Source: Moniliella sp. 'wahieum' (lineage: Eukaryota > Basidiomycota > Moniliellomycetes > Moniliellales > Moniliellaceae). From it: a stretch of 64,000 nucleotides of DNA. Numbering within the stretch: position 1 is the stretch's first letter; every line of letters starts with the position of its first letter. A model generated the notes under the pieces. The model was not told the origin of the DNA and did not search any database. It was given only the letters and a program-made list of their open reading frames with translations. Location of the stretch: NCBI GenBank assembly GCA_003971905.1, contig RSEE01000074.1, positions 62,001 through 126,000 on the forward strand. Direction: 5' to 3'. The translations under genes and the position numbers were made by a program. Shown here one piece after another: positions 14,958 through 28,178 of this stretch.

Positions 14958-15585
14958 ATGGCGGCGCCCACGTTGCGAAGCTGGATCGCGCTCTGGTTCT
15001 GCGTGTCGACGGTGATTGTGGCGTGGGACACGGGGTACATCCTGCTGCGCCCGCGCTCCATGCCGGGCGGCGACCTGCACTGGCTCTGGTCGCCGTACAG
15101 CAACTATGTCGACGTGGATTACACCTACGGTTTCCCCGCGCTGCTCGAACACGACGGGTTCCCCCAGGCCCAGAGTACTGTGTCCCTTCCCTTTCGCAGC
15201 TGTGCTGCCGACAGTGTGTTGACCTGAATTCTTCGTGTGGTGTGCCACAGGTTGGATGAACGTCGCGGAGAGCGTGCTGAACTGGACCTACGTGTACTAC
15301 GCGTGGCTCTCCTCCTCGTCCCAGCGCGTGCCCCGGGCCCAAGTGACGGGCTTGGTCGCGGCTTCGCTCACGTGCGCCAAGACGGTGCTGTATTTGCTCA
15401 ACGATGCATTTTGTGGACCCAAAGGGTGGTGCAAAACAGGACAGAACGATTGGCTGACCTGGCTCACCCTCTGGTTCTTGCCCAACACGCCTTGGATTGT
15501 CGTGCCGGGCTTGATCGCCGTGCTACTCGCGGGCGATCTGCTTGCCGAATTGGCGCTGGTGGACACTAAGACCAAAACTCACTGA
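14958..15585 (+). CDS. EXPERA-like polytopic membrane protein
   Basis: This is a 183-residue protein with about four membrane segments: SWIALWFCVSTVIVAWDTGY, then MNVAESVLNWTYVYYAWLSS, VTGLVAASLTCAKTVLYLL, and WLTLWFLPNTPWIVVPGLI running into AVLLAGDLLAELAL. The pattern WDTGYILLRPRSMPGGDLHW, then YTYG, then an N/E-rich second helix recalls a fungal family of EXPERA-domain proteins, relatives of emopamil-binding sterol isomerase and TMEM97. Whether it has isomerase activity cannot be told. An intron at 15175-15250 (76 nt) joins AQ-S to WMNV, splitting the Ser codon, and the two exons total 552 bases with no frame error. The start at 14958 (MAAPTLRSW) sits in a CACCATGG context. The gene is divergent from RPL11. 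Confidence 0.65.
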
Positions 15586-15662
15586 TTCGCTCTCTCTCCT
15601 TTTAATTCGACACGGCAAAACGATGGACAAATGGACAGAAGTATCATGCTATGCAATGCCGT

Positions 15663-16986
15663 TTACATGTGAGCCTCATGAGCAGGAGGATGCGAAGGAG
15701 AAGGGGGGGCGTGGGCGTGGGCGTGGGAGTGAGAGTGGGCATGCGTCGCACTGCAGTCAAGAGTCGCAGCGCAGCACGAGCCATCATCCGACTGCACAGG
15801 CTCGTTTGGGGCCGACACAACGCCAGCCAGGAAGGCCGCATGGATGGCAGCGCCATAGGCACCCAGATACTCAGCTTCCGCGGGGACATGAAGAGGGCAG
15901 TTGGGGAACGTGTGCCAAAAGTTGGTGGACGTGTGGCATGACACTCGCCCCGCCTAGCAGCACGAGTTCCGTGACTTGGTTGGGCTGGGTGTGGGTGTGG
16001 GCAAGGACGTGGTGGACAGGCTTTAGAAGCTGGTGCAACAGTTCTTCGCATGCGGCTTGCATCTCGGTCCGGGTGAGAGTGTAGGTGAAATCCATTCCGT
16101 GCGAAAGGGAAGGTAGATGGATGGTGGCCGTTTGGTGGGAAGTGAGCTGGCACCGGGCCTGGTGGCAAGCCAGACGCAAACGGCGCTCGGCATGCAGATC
16201 GGGAGACTGCGGTGCTCCGCTCTGCTGGCAAAAAGCACGCCAACATAGGTCGGTCAACCGTTCGTCCCAATCAAGCCCGCCTAGCATCGTGCCCGCCGAC
16301 GCCTGCACCTGAGCACCGTCGGCGGTGCACGCCAGCAAAGTCACATCCAGCCATCCGCCTCCCAGGTCGAGGACAAGCGCCGTGCCCGAGCCATGGGACC
16401 GGCGTCCCATCCCATAGGCAAGCGCGGCCGCTTTGCCATCCTCGATCAACTCCACCTGCGTCAGGCCAGCCAAGTGGCATGCGTGTAGTGTCGCGTCGCG
16501 TTGGGCACGAGAGAAGGAGGTGGGAACGGTGACGACAACGTGAGTGGTGCGTCCGCCTAGGTAGCCCTCGGCCGCCTGACGCGTGTGGGTCAAGAGGATA
16601 CCAACAATCTGTTCAGGGGTATAAATTGGGTCTCGTCACTGTACTGCACCTGGAGCTTGATCTGACTCTGACTTTGCACCAGGGGCATTGGCCAGACGGC
16701 GGGCAGTGGGAGAGCAGGGCAGGAGCGTGGGAGTGAGAGCCGAGGAGACGTTTGGCGTCGCGCGCTGTCTGGCGGACGTTGCGATCCGTGTCGACGTGGG
16801 CGGCGCGCCCGACCAGACGCTCGCCCGAATCAAGAAAAGCGACGCTAGCCGGGGTGGTGAGTTGGCCCCACTCGTTGGGGATGGCCTCGACGCGGTCCTC
16901 GTGCCAGACGGCAGCACGCACGGCACACACGCCAAGGTCATGCCGATGGCCGTGTTGGCCTGATCCTGGGCGCAGTGGATGCACAT
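15663..16986 (-). CDS. SSZ1: Divergent Hsp70, Ssz1/HSPA14-like, ATPase domain with a short His-rich tail
   Basis: The protein has an Hsp70 nucleotide-binding domain but I see no substrate-binding domain. Aligned by eye with the Ssa gene next door, [10 protein letters not shown] is replaced by [29 protein letters not shown] becomes VEAIPNEWGQLTTPASVAF, and AKRLIG is kept as AKRLLG. Further along come YLGGRTTHVVVTVPTSFSRA, LVLDLGGGWLDVTLL, VLLGGASVMPHVHQLL and YLGAYGAAIHAAFLAG. Loss of the DLGTT residues together with a short C terminus is typical of Ssz1 and mammalian HSPA14, the Hsp70 half of the ribosome-associated complex that works with a zuotin J-protein and Ssb. That makes SSZ1 the best guess. 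The tail reads ATHAHSHSHAHAHAPPSPSH. The start is ATG 16986 (MCIHCAQDQANTAIG). Frame changes fall near 16930, 16700, 16610 and 15880. It is divergent from SSA. Confidence 0.6.
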
Positions 16987-17990
16987 GGCAGTCGGTGGCA
17001 GAGGGCCTCCAGGGGGGCGTTGGCCGTCCCGCGTCCCCCCGGCGTGGGAAACGAGGGGGTCGGCTGTCGCTTGTCGATCGATGCCCGGCCGCGCGGCGGT
17101 GCAATGGCGGGGAGGATGCGTGATCGGTCGTTGATGACGCGTGACGGCAGTGTCGATTACATTAGGGATTGCCGCGCAGCAGAAGGATCATCATCACGTG
17201 ACCTGTGGGGCGGCCTGCGACTCCAGTGGATGGCTGGAGGAAGCCGACGTGGGTACACGACTAGACGATGCCGGCCAGAAAAGCGACGCGAAGCGGGAGG
17301 GGAGGATGCCATCTGGGATCTGTGGTGCTCACGATGCTCCCAGCGCACATGTCCCAGCTGCCATGCGCACCGCCGACACCACACCGACGGCAGTGGCCAC
17401 GCGTGTCGCAGTTTGGCTGACGGAACCAGTGAGCGAGCGCCAGCGGGAGCAGTGACTGGCGGACGGCGCCCCCGGGGCGACCAGCTCGCTCGCTCCAGAC
17501 GTTTGAGCGAAGGCAGCCGAACGTCCAACCTGGGCGCGTTGGGATATCTGCCTCAGCACATCAGCACACATCAGCAACATCAGCACACACAACGGCACTC
17601 AGTTGAGTGAGTACCCATCCGCTGGCTCTCTCAGCCTCTCGCTATCTTTTCTGTCAGCCGCTACGATTTCAGCCTAAAAAATTTGGCCCGAGAGAGCGTT
17701 GTCGGCGTCGACCGAGGACAGCTGGCCGCCGCCACGCGGTGCGTGTCCCTATTCCAGCAGCAACCAGGGGCCACTACGGATGTGTGCATTCGCTCTCTTC
17801 CAGTCATCGATCGATCAATCCTATGATATGACCCGTCTCAGCAATCGATATAAAAAAGAAAGCGTGGGTTGCCATTCGCCATCCCTTTCCCCCTCCCCTT
17901 CTTCCCTCCGTCCCTTCCTCACAACTCTTGCATCCTACATCCTACCTCCCTTTACTTTTCCCCGCCTTTTCCTTCTCTTCCCAACGCACC
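16987..17990. promoter_or_regulatory. Bidirectional promoter between SSZ1-like and SSA
   Basis: This kilobase has no gene of its own. It holds an E-box TCACGTGAC at 17194-17202, an ACTCAGTTGAGTGAGTAC run at 17597-17614, one AGGGG stress-response-type site at 17766-17770 and a strong TATA box TATAAAAAA at 17849-17857. A C/T-rich leader follows up to the SSA ATG. I could not find a clean run of three inverted nGAAn units, so a canonical heat-shock element is not shown by eye. Confidence 0.55.
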
Positions 17991-19905
17991 ATGACCAAAG
18001 CGATCGGGATCGACCTGGGCACAACCTACTCCTGTGTTGCCGTCTGGCAAAACGACCGGGTTGAGGTGATTGCCAACGACCAGGGCAACCGTACCACCCC
18101 GTCCTACGTTGCCTTTACCGATTCGGAGCGGCTGATTGGGGATGCGGCCAAGAACCAGACGGCGATGAACCCGCACAACACGGTGTTTGATGCCAAGCGG
18201 CTGATTGGGCGCAAATTTTCCGATCCCGAGGTGCAGTCCGACCGGAAGCACTGGCCGTTCAAGGTGATCGAGGTGGCCAGCAAGCCGGTGCTCCAAGTCG
18301 AGTACAAGGGCGAAACCAAAACGTTTACCCCGGAGGAAATTTCCTCCATGGTGTTGCTCAAGATGCGCGAGACGGCCGAGTCGTATTTGGGCGGGACGGT
18401 CAAGGATGGCGTGGTGACCGTGCCAGCGTATTTCAACGACTCGCAGCGACAGGCCACCAAGGATGCCGGTGTGATTGCTGGGTTGAACGTGATGCGGATC
18501 ATCAATGAGCCGACGGCGGCGGCGATTGCGTATGGGCTGGACAAGAAGGCCGAGGGAGAACGCAACGTGCTCATCTTTGATTTGGGCGGGGGCACGTTTG
18601 ACGTGTCGCTGTTGACGATTGAGGAGGGCATTTTTGAAGTCAAGGCCACTGCCGGCGACACCCACTTGGGTGGAGAAGACTTTGACAATCGCCTGGTCAA
18701 CCACTTTGTCCAAGAGTTTAAGCGCAAAAACAAAAAGGACATTACATCCAATGCGCGTGCGCTGCGTCGGCTGCGTACGGCGTGCGAACGCGCCAAGCGT
18801 ACCCTCTCCTCGGCGGCGCAGACCACCCTCGAGATCGATTCGCTGTACGAAGGCATCGACTTTTACACCTCCATTACGCGAGCGCGGTTTGAGGAGCTGT
18901 GTGGCGACCTGTTTGGCCACACCATCGATCCCGTCGAGAAGGTGCTGCGCGACGCCAAGTGCGACAAGGGCCAGGTCAACGAGATTGTGCTGGTCGGGGG
19001 CTCGACACGCATCCCGCGCGTGCAAAAGTTGTTGTCGGACTTTTTCTATGGACGCGAGCTCAACAAGTCGATCAACCCTGACGAGGCAGTGGCGTATGGC
19101 GCAGCGGTCCAGGCGGCCATCTTGTCGGGCGACACGTCGGAGAAGACGCAGGACCTGCTGTTGCTGGATGTTGCGCCTCTGTCCATGGGCATCGAGACGG
19201 CCGGCGGGGTGTTTACGCCGCTAATCAAGCGCAACACGACCGTTCCCACCAAGAAATCCGAAACGTTCTCGACGTATGCCGACAACCAGCCGGGGTGTTG
19301 ATCCAGGTGTACGAAGGGGAGCGGGCGCGGACCAAAGACAACAACTTGCTGGGTAAGTTTGAGTTGTCTGGCATTCCGCCTGCGCCGCGCGGCGTGCCGC
19401 AGATTGAGGTGACGTTTGATGTGGATGCCAACTCGATCCTCAACGTCTCGGCCGCCGACAAGTCGTCGGGCAAGTCGCAAAAGATCACCATTACCAATGA
19501 CAAGGGCCGCTGTCGAAAGAGGACATTGAGCGTATGGTCTCGGATGCCGAGAAGTACAAGGCCGAAGACGAGGCGGCGGCCGCTCGGATCAGCGCAAAGA
19601 ACGGGCTCGAGTCGTATGCGTACAACCTACGCAACTCGCTCAACGAGCAGGGTGTATCCGACAAGCTCGACGCTGCCGACAAGGAGAAGCTGGACAAGGC
19701 CATCAAGGAGACGATTGAGTGGCTGGACAATTCCCAAGAGGCAGCCAAGGACGAGTACGAAGACAAACAGAAGGAGCTCGAAGCGCTGGCCAACCCCATC
19801 ATGCAGAAACTGTATGGCGCCGGGGGGGCTCCGGGAGGCGAGGCACCCGGTGCCACTCCTGGTGGCGGTGGCAACGACGGCCCGTCAGTAGAGGAGGTGG
19901 ACTAA
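17991..19905 (+). CDS. SSA1: Cytosolic Hsp70 (Ssa type)
   Basis: This is the general cytosolic Hsp70 chaperone. It is complete from [19 protein letters not shown] to the C-terminal GPSVEEVD. The EEVD end binds TPR co-chaperones and marks the cytosolic class. Signatures in order are [83 protein letters not shown] and the linker [18 protein letters not shown] (read here as LLLLDVAP). The substrate-binding domain, the lid and a short Gly/Pro-rich tail ([19 protein letters not shown]) follow. There is no intron. Two single-base losses, near 19300 after DNQPG in a G run and near 19508 after NDKGR, shift the frame inside invariant sequence and look like sequence errors. The ATG at 17991 has context CGCACCATGA after a pyrimidine-rich leader. 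Heat or stress induction is likely from family and promoter context. Confidence 0.96.
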
Positions 19906-21534
19906 CCCTTTCAAGGAGCCCCACTTCCTCACAACCAATTGGATGACCTTTTTCTCTTCGGCACTGCAGCGTTACTGTCATGGGGTGGCCCCGAGACTAT
20001 AATACCGAGCCCGACCGAAGAATTATTTAGAGGTGATCCCTGGAAACCGTTGGACAACTAGGAGTCAAAGAGTCAACATAATACGGTACGTCCGGCTTTA
20101 GATGCTGGTCGAGCGCTGAGAGGCTGAGCGCGCTGAGCCGTTGAGCCCGAGCAGGGATAGAGGCAACTTGAAGGGCGAGACCCTCTAGTTTCGGTGGCAG
20201 TGCCTGCATGCAAAGACCGCAGCTCTCAGACCCTCCGAGCTACATCAGGAGTAGAGCGTACGAAGGTCGTCAGGCCCTCTGAAGGGTGCAGGTACACCGA
20301 GGTAACCGGTACCATGGGTTTCCTAGTTATTACCGCACGACGTGCTGTATAGTATAGGCGGAATCCGTTGGAGTGCTAATGATTAATGAAGAAGCAAAAG
20401 TGCTCTTTTGTGAGGGTAACCGACGCGTTTGTAGTATGGTCGACGTAACTAGTAGCCGTGAATTCCACAACGGCGTATCTTCAAGATGAAGGAGTCAAGG
20501 ATGCGGGCGGAGTTCCGCATTGAGAACAAGGGCGGAAAAGGGGGAAAGGACTTACAGTATAATGTTAGTAGTAAAACTAGTTAAAGGGCCAAGCGTGGCC
20601 TGTTCTGGCAAGGCCGCGGTCCGGTGGGCCGCAGCAGGTGAATAAGGGTTCTGCCAAGATTGGGCGTAGCATCAGTACCGACGCTTGTCGTAGAACTGCG
20701 AATAAGTTAGGTCCCGCTTGGCCCTATATGCGGAACGTATTCGCGGCATGTACAAGTCGCCTATTATACGGTGGCGCTCGTTCACTAGTGACTAGTCTCG
20801 CGCGGCTGCGGCGTGTACGTCTCCCATTACCAGAGAGGTATACTGTCACAACGCAGAGGGAGGGAAGGCGGTCAGGGGCGTCCATTGTATACACATTCAC
20901 AGCACAATGGGATACAACAGTGTTGGGAGGCGGGGGGGGGAGGAAGAAGGATCCACCTTAGCACCCAAGAAACCACAAGTCTGCCCATTATAGAATAGGA
21001 AGCGAATGCCACATAAGGAGAATGAGAATTGCCATATGGGAGAGAAGCAAAGCACCGACTCGGTTTGTATTGGACAAGGAGGCATGGGAAAGGGGTGGGG
21101 AGAAAAGAGAGATGGTAAGATGCATGTGCAGGGGGGGGGGAGACGGTAAAAGATAAAGAGACTCCCCAAAAAGAGATTGATTGACCGCTATATATACTGG
21201 ATAATATATGCGCGCAGCCAGCAACGAAGAGGAGGGGGGTGCATACTTCCCGATCAACCCACAAGTCTTGTCTCTTTGTGTCCCCTTGGGTCTCATGCAG
21301 ACGTATGCTTTGAGCGTGGGCAGAGGAAAGCAAGGTACAACAGTGCCATGGGAACAAACGATGAGGTATCCGTGCTTCTGTGCGGAGAAAAGCCTACGGC
21401 AGCAAGTCCTTCAGTCGGGGCCGGTACAGGGGCGGGAGGTGTACAAACTTGGCCGAGTAGGACAGTGCGGTGCGTGGCGGCAGCACGTATCGGGTGTGGG
21501 TTTTGCGGCGGGAATGTGGCGCGGGGCCCCACGC
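19906..21534. other. Gene-free stretch between SSA and the zinc-finger gene
   Basis: The 3' ends of SSA (plus) and the zinc-finger gene (minus) face each other here. The sequence is more AT-rich than the genes, with no recognisable coding family, repeat or RNA. TATATATACTGG lies at about 21188. GT-poor, G-rich runs of ten or more bases occur near 20930 and 21130. I saw no terminal repeats or transposase fragments. Confidence 0.5.
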
Positions 21535-23517
21535 TCACCGATCGTTCGCGCTCGCTGGTTCGGACAAGAGCGGCGGGGCACAGCCGTGGGAATCAGGCCC
21601 AGGCGCGGGGGCGCAGGCAGGCAGAGGGTTGGATGTGCGGGCGGCGTGGGTGCGTTGGTGCTGCTTGAGGTTGTCTTGGCGACTGAATGTGCGGTGGCAG
21701 CCACGCACCGGGCACGGGAACGCTTTGGCAAACCGAGTCAGCATTATGGTGGAGAAAAGCACAGCCAATTAACGTGTCAGCCGACGCTCTGGAAAGAGAG
21801 CAGGGCGGGGGAGGGGGAGCCCATACGTTTTTCCTTCATGTGCACGCAGCGCACGTGGCGCTTAACATGTTCGGAGCGGCGAAACTGTTTTTGGCTGTCT
21901 TGGCAGCCAGCTACGAGACAGACATAGTAGCCCGTTGGTCGGTGTCCCTTGTACGCGACATAGGCCGCACACGCTGCTGCTAACGTGCTGGCGCGGCTCT
22001 TTTTGCTCCGTCGTGCAGCCAGCGGACGCAGCTCCCTTCCGTCGCACTCGGCTTTCTTGGGTAGTACCGGATCCCCCAGCACGCTGGCAATGGTATTGGT
22101 GGATGTAGAGAGGCTTGGCGTGCTGGGCGTGCCGATGGGAGGGGCGCGTGTTGGGTCGCGCTTGTCGTCCGAGGCAGGGAGCGAATCTTGGGCGGTCGAA
22201 GGGGCCGACGGATGTCCCCCTGCCGAGTCCGTACCTGAAACCCACGTGGTGGGGGGAAAAGTGGAGTGGATGGGATATGGATGGGAGGATGAGGACGGTG
22301 GGTATTGTGCAAGGCAAGCGTTGCCAACATTCTTTGCCTTGCTACTGTCATTCCGGTGCAAATCCGAGTCGCCCTCTTCGGACCCGCACTGATTCGGCGA
22401 CGTGCTGGAAGCCACCGACGAAGGCGCCAGGGGGGGGAAACTTTCGTTGGTCGTCATGCTGGACAAAGGCCGTGGGGACAATGTGGAGGTGCGGCCGGGC
22501 CCCCAGAGGAGGCTATCGACACTGACGCCGGTGTTGGGTACTGCTGATCCCGGGGGTGAGAACCAGGCCGGAAACGGAGTGGCATGTTGAGCGGTTAAGT
22601 TAGCACCATAGAGGGCGGGAAAAGCTGAAGAGGTGACCGTGCCATCGTGCAAGCACGAACCGACCTGGTTGCAAGAGGAGGTCCAGAATGGAGCAACCAG
22701 AGGGCAGGGTTCGAATGGCGGTTGTGGTGGGCACCATTCGGAACTTGACAAGGAGACGGACCGTTGTTTTAATAAGGCAGTTGGCCGGATGGATTTGGGC
22801 TGAGCATCCCATGACGTGGTTGCCATCCCCTCAAAGCCAAAGCTACTATGAGAAGGAAGCGGGTGGTGGATGTGGCCCATGCCGGAGAGCGGAAGCGATG
22901 AAGATGAATTGGGGCTGGACTGGGTCAAGAGGAGCGATTGGATCGAAGCACCGGGCCCAACAACGGGATGAAGGTATGCTGCTTGATGGGGATCGCCCAG
23001 CACTTGCGACGGTCTGAAAAGGAGTTGGGCGGGTTGAACGAGCCGGGCAGGGACAATGAGCGGGACATGCAGGCCATGGGGTGTGCCAATTCGTGGGGAG
23101 AAAGAGGCAGGCTCCATACGGGTGAGCCCATCGGAGCGGGAGTGCAAGGGGCATCGGGCAACCCGCCCGCTGGTGTTGGGCCCGAGTCGACGGGGATGGA
23201 GTCCGTCTGGGATGCAAATGGGGACGGAGCGGATGATTGTTGTTGGGCTGGGGGCGCGTGGCTGATGGAGGAGGAGGGGGACGGAAGCGGGGTGGAGGCA
23301 GCAGTGGTGTTGCCTACTGGCATAGCAGCAGCAAGGGAGGAGCATTTGGAGGATGGGGTTGCCTGGGGAGCATCAGAAGCGGGTGTGCCCATCGCAGCGC
23401 CCTCCCCGGCTGCTTCTGAAGCGGCCTTCTGCGGTGGGGACAGGCACGAGGCGAGGGGCGAGAGCCGGGGCGAGGCGGCGGGGGAGCTGCTGCTGCGCTT
23501 GGGGCGAGTGAGCAGCA
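21535..23517 (-). CDS. C2H2 zinc-finger transcription factor, Msn2/4 type
   Basis: This is a long Ser/Pro/Gln-rich, probably disordered protein with two tandem C2H2 fingers near the C terminus. Finger 1 is CLVAGCQDSQKQFRRSEHVK with RHVRCVH following. Finger 2 is CPVRGCHRTFSRQDNLKQHQ with RTH. The pair RRSEHxKRHxR...H followed by KPF and FSRxDNLxQHxRTH is the signature of the Msn2/Msn4/Com2/Rsv1 group, which binds AGGGG stress-response elements. An intron at 21723-21826 (104 nt; donor GTATGG, acceptor AAAG) splits the proline codon of KEKPFPC exactly between the fingers. The stop is at 21535. The likely start is ATG 23517 (MLLTRPKRSSSSPAAS). A frame change is needed between about 22950 and 23100. 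A basic stretch (ARRSKKSRAS) before the fingers may be a nuclear signal. One stress-type AGGGG site lies in the nearby SSA promoter; a regulatory link is speculation. Confidence 0.8.
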
Positions 23518-24353
23518 TGCGTGCACTGGATGGGGGGGTGGTGGGGGCGCGCAAGAAGCGGAGGATATCGGGAGCAGCGGCCAACACGTTCTCGCCAGCA
23601 CTCTGCTCGGTCGTGCCAAAAGGGAGGAGCGGCGGCGATATATACGGTGTGTTGCGGAGAGTATAATGGCCGCCACTGCGAATCCAGAAGCACACTCCAC
23701 TGCTGGCCGGCGTGGACACGCACCGGAAGAGAGGACTTGTACGCCGGCCCGGGCTGCTCCGGAGCGCACGGCCGCCCCCGTCGTGCCTGGGCGCCGAGCG
23801 CCGGCGGGGCAGCGCGTGGGCTGGGCTGCGTGTGGGCGGTGTGGGGCACCGTCTGTGCTGGCCAGTGGGCTGCTGCCTGGTTGGGCACAGCCGACGCGGT
23901 CCTGCGCCCTCCGTCCGCCGCCTCGTCGACACGCGTCGGACAGCCTGGGCGCCCAGCAGCGCTCCAGCGGCCCTCACACGTCAGCCAGCTGCAAGGAGGC
24001 CGCTGCGCCCGCCGCTCGCAGCCCCGCACAGGCGCAGTGTACCCCACACCGCCCTTGCGCCACCGCAGGCCACTGCCATGGGCTCGCACTTGGTAGTTCG
24101 CACGCCCTGTACCCAGTGCTCATCCCACCCTCACGCCAGTCGAGTGGCACCACATCTCCCTCCTCTCTATCTACCCACCCACATCACTCTACACTATACC
24201 TTTACCTGGTACCACCATCACGCACACAACGAGTAGGGGGTAGAGAGGAATGCAGTGGCGTCCCCAATCAAGGGAACATTTTGGATAACAGCAGGGGCGA
24301 GTGGGAGGGGAAAAGGACAAGGAAGCAGCGACAAGCACGACAGCCAGCGCTTC
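23518..24353. other. Upstream region of the zinc-finger gene
   Basis: About 840 bases separate the zinc-finger start from the 3' end of SSB. I see no further gene. The minus-strand promoter of the zinc-finger gene must lie here. The far end, next to SSB, is C/A-rich and looks like 3' flank. Confidence 0.45.
23638..23644 (-). promoter_or_regulatory. TATA box of the zinc-finger gene
   Basis: TATATAT inside GTATATATC on the minus strand lies about 120 bases before the presumed ATG at 23517, in otherwise GC-rich sequence. The position is suitable for a TATA box. Confidence 0.4.
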
Positions 24354-26454
<2,101 letters not shown>

Positions 26455-26600
26455 GGTTGAGGCAGGTGGTGGGGAAGGACAGGGAGAGAAGCGAGGGCTG
26501 GGCGCTAAGGGCTTGGAAAACCCGACGCGGCGGAATTGCCTGATTTTTTTTTCTGCACGGCGGAACCCACCGATGCACGCTGCTGCGGCAGGTATCGCAC

Positions 26601-26700
26601 TAGGGTTGCCCGTGCCTCCTTGAAGCGTGAGCTTGACCCCGCTTGGAGGTCACGTGACACCCTGGTGATGTATTGCCAAGCATCATGCATCATGCATGAC
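26601..26700 (-). promoter_or_regulatory. SSB promoter motif cluster
   Basis: Reading left to right, CTGCTGCGGC ends just before TAGGGTTGC (26601-26609), about 147 bases from the ATG. TCACGTGAC lies at 26650-26658 and CATCATGCATCATGCATGAC at 26681-26700. The first and last are shared with the RPL11 promoter. TCACGTGA is the Cbf1-type E-box. In Candida albicans, Tbf1 and Cbf1 act together at ribosomal protein genes, which makes this combination notable. Confidence 0.5.
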
Positions 26701-26948
26701 GCCTCCCGCCCGATTATGTGTTGAAGCAGGTGCTGTGTACGAACGATCGGCGTGTCGGGTATATACAAGCCCACCTGTCCCCATGGTCACCGCAAAGACA
26801 AGGGGAGAAGCACGCCCAATCCGCCCCATCTGCCCCAAACTACATCGGCTCTTTCTTCCTTCCGTCGCAACCCCCGCCCCCAATGCTTGGTGCGCGCGAC
26901 CAGGAACGATGGAAGAAACCCATGTGATTTGTATACCGCGCGCGTCAT

Positions 26949-28178
26949 CTACCTGCGCGAGCGACGCTTGCGGTCTTCCGCCTTGGCTGCGCGCGTCTCA
27001 GAATAGAGGTCGGTGTCGTCTTCCTTGGTCGCAGTGTCGGTCTCCTCGTCCGGGCGCTCGGAAGCAATCATTGCATCCACCTCCTGTGCGTCGTAGTGGC
27101 GCAGATGACGAGCCTTTTCGCGGAGGCCCTGTTCGCCCGCCCGGGCCAGGACGCCCGCGACGAGAGCGGTGAACCGCGGGCTCTCGTCGTTGCCCGGAAT
27201 GGCATAGGTCACCATACGTGGGTCCATGTTCGAGTCGACAATGGCAATGGACGGGATGCGCATCGAGGTGGCCTCGAGCGCCGCGCCGGCGTTCGGGCCC
27301 GGGTTGAGGATGATGACCAAGTCGGGCTTGAACGCCTTGGTGGCCAACTCGGTCGTGTTGGCGCCAGCACGGTCACCCAGCAACTTCGCTGTAGCCAGCA
27401 TGTTTTGTACTTGGGTCCTGCACAATCTCCGCATTGGAAATCGAGCCGGCAGTCCAATGGTTCTTGACGTACATGTACCCGTTGGGCCACATACGGTTCA
27501 CCGCCGCCTCCACGGGCTTCTCCATCCGGGCGCGGTACCGATCATCAGCACCAGGCCATCGGCCGCGACCGTCTTGCGCACCACGGCCGCCGCACGCTTC
27601 AGCGCGGGCAGGGGAAGTTCTCCACGTCAATCACCGCCTGGCCATTGCGCCAGCCCACCAGGTAAGGGTGGTACGTGCCCAGCGTTTGGGTCTTGTCGTG
27701 GCCAATGTGCGCGCCAGCGGCAAACAGCTGCGAGAGCGTCACGTCCTGCGCCGCCTGGGGCGACGTGTATGCCTTGGATGGACGCCAGACCGTCTTGGGG
27801 TTCTGGGTCGAGCCGAGCTGCTTCAAACTGCGTCACTGGGGTAGGGGGAGACGGGTCAGAGGCAAGGTAACGGGGAAGCGCGGGGGGGGGAGAGGACCTA
27901 CAGATCTGGCGCTGGCGCTTGGCCGCTTGGGGCTTGGTAATGGGGCTGGTGCGGGTGCGGTGGCCGAGCGGCCGCTGCGCTGCCGAGGGCGTGGAGGCCA
28001 GCTCGAACAGCGAGGGGGGCTGGTTCGGGACCGTGTGGGACGCGGGCGGGAACGTGGTGGTCGACGGCGCGGGTACGCACGCTGCGGCCGAGGTGGCCAG
28101 CGAGCGTACGCCTACACGCGTCGCTGGCCGCGACACGCGCACGGGCACAAGCGAGGCAGCACGCACAATCAGCACCAT
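26949..28178 (-). CDS. MRP4: Mitochondrial small ribosomal subunit protein uS2m
   Basis: This is the bacterial S2-type protein of the mitochondrial small subunit. The N terminus MVLIVRAASLVPVRVSRPAT is followed by RVGVRSLATSAAA, rich in Arg/Ala/Ser and free of acids, as expected for a mitochondrial presequence. S2 motifs are LSQLFAAGAHIGHDKTQTLG, WRNGQAVIDVE, and downstream FKPDLVIILNPGPNAGAALE, then SIAIVDSNMDPRMVTYAIPG and NDESPRFTALVAGVLARAGE. The C-terminal tail is charged, ending RAAKAEDRKRRSRR. An intron at 27836-27901 (66 nt; GTAGGT, then CCCCAG) follows KRQRQI. One frame change just after it, and others near 27440 and 27610, are needed. The start is ATG 28178. TCACGTG lies upstream at 28410-28416. 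Confidence 0.88.

Noticed and set aside
17100-17990. Canonical heat-shock element in the SSA promoter
   Set aside because: I could find GAA and TTC words but not three properly spaced inverted units by eye.
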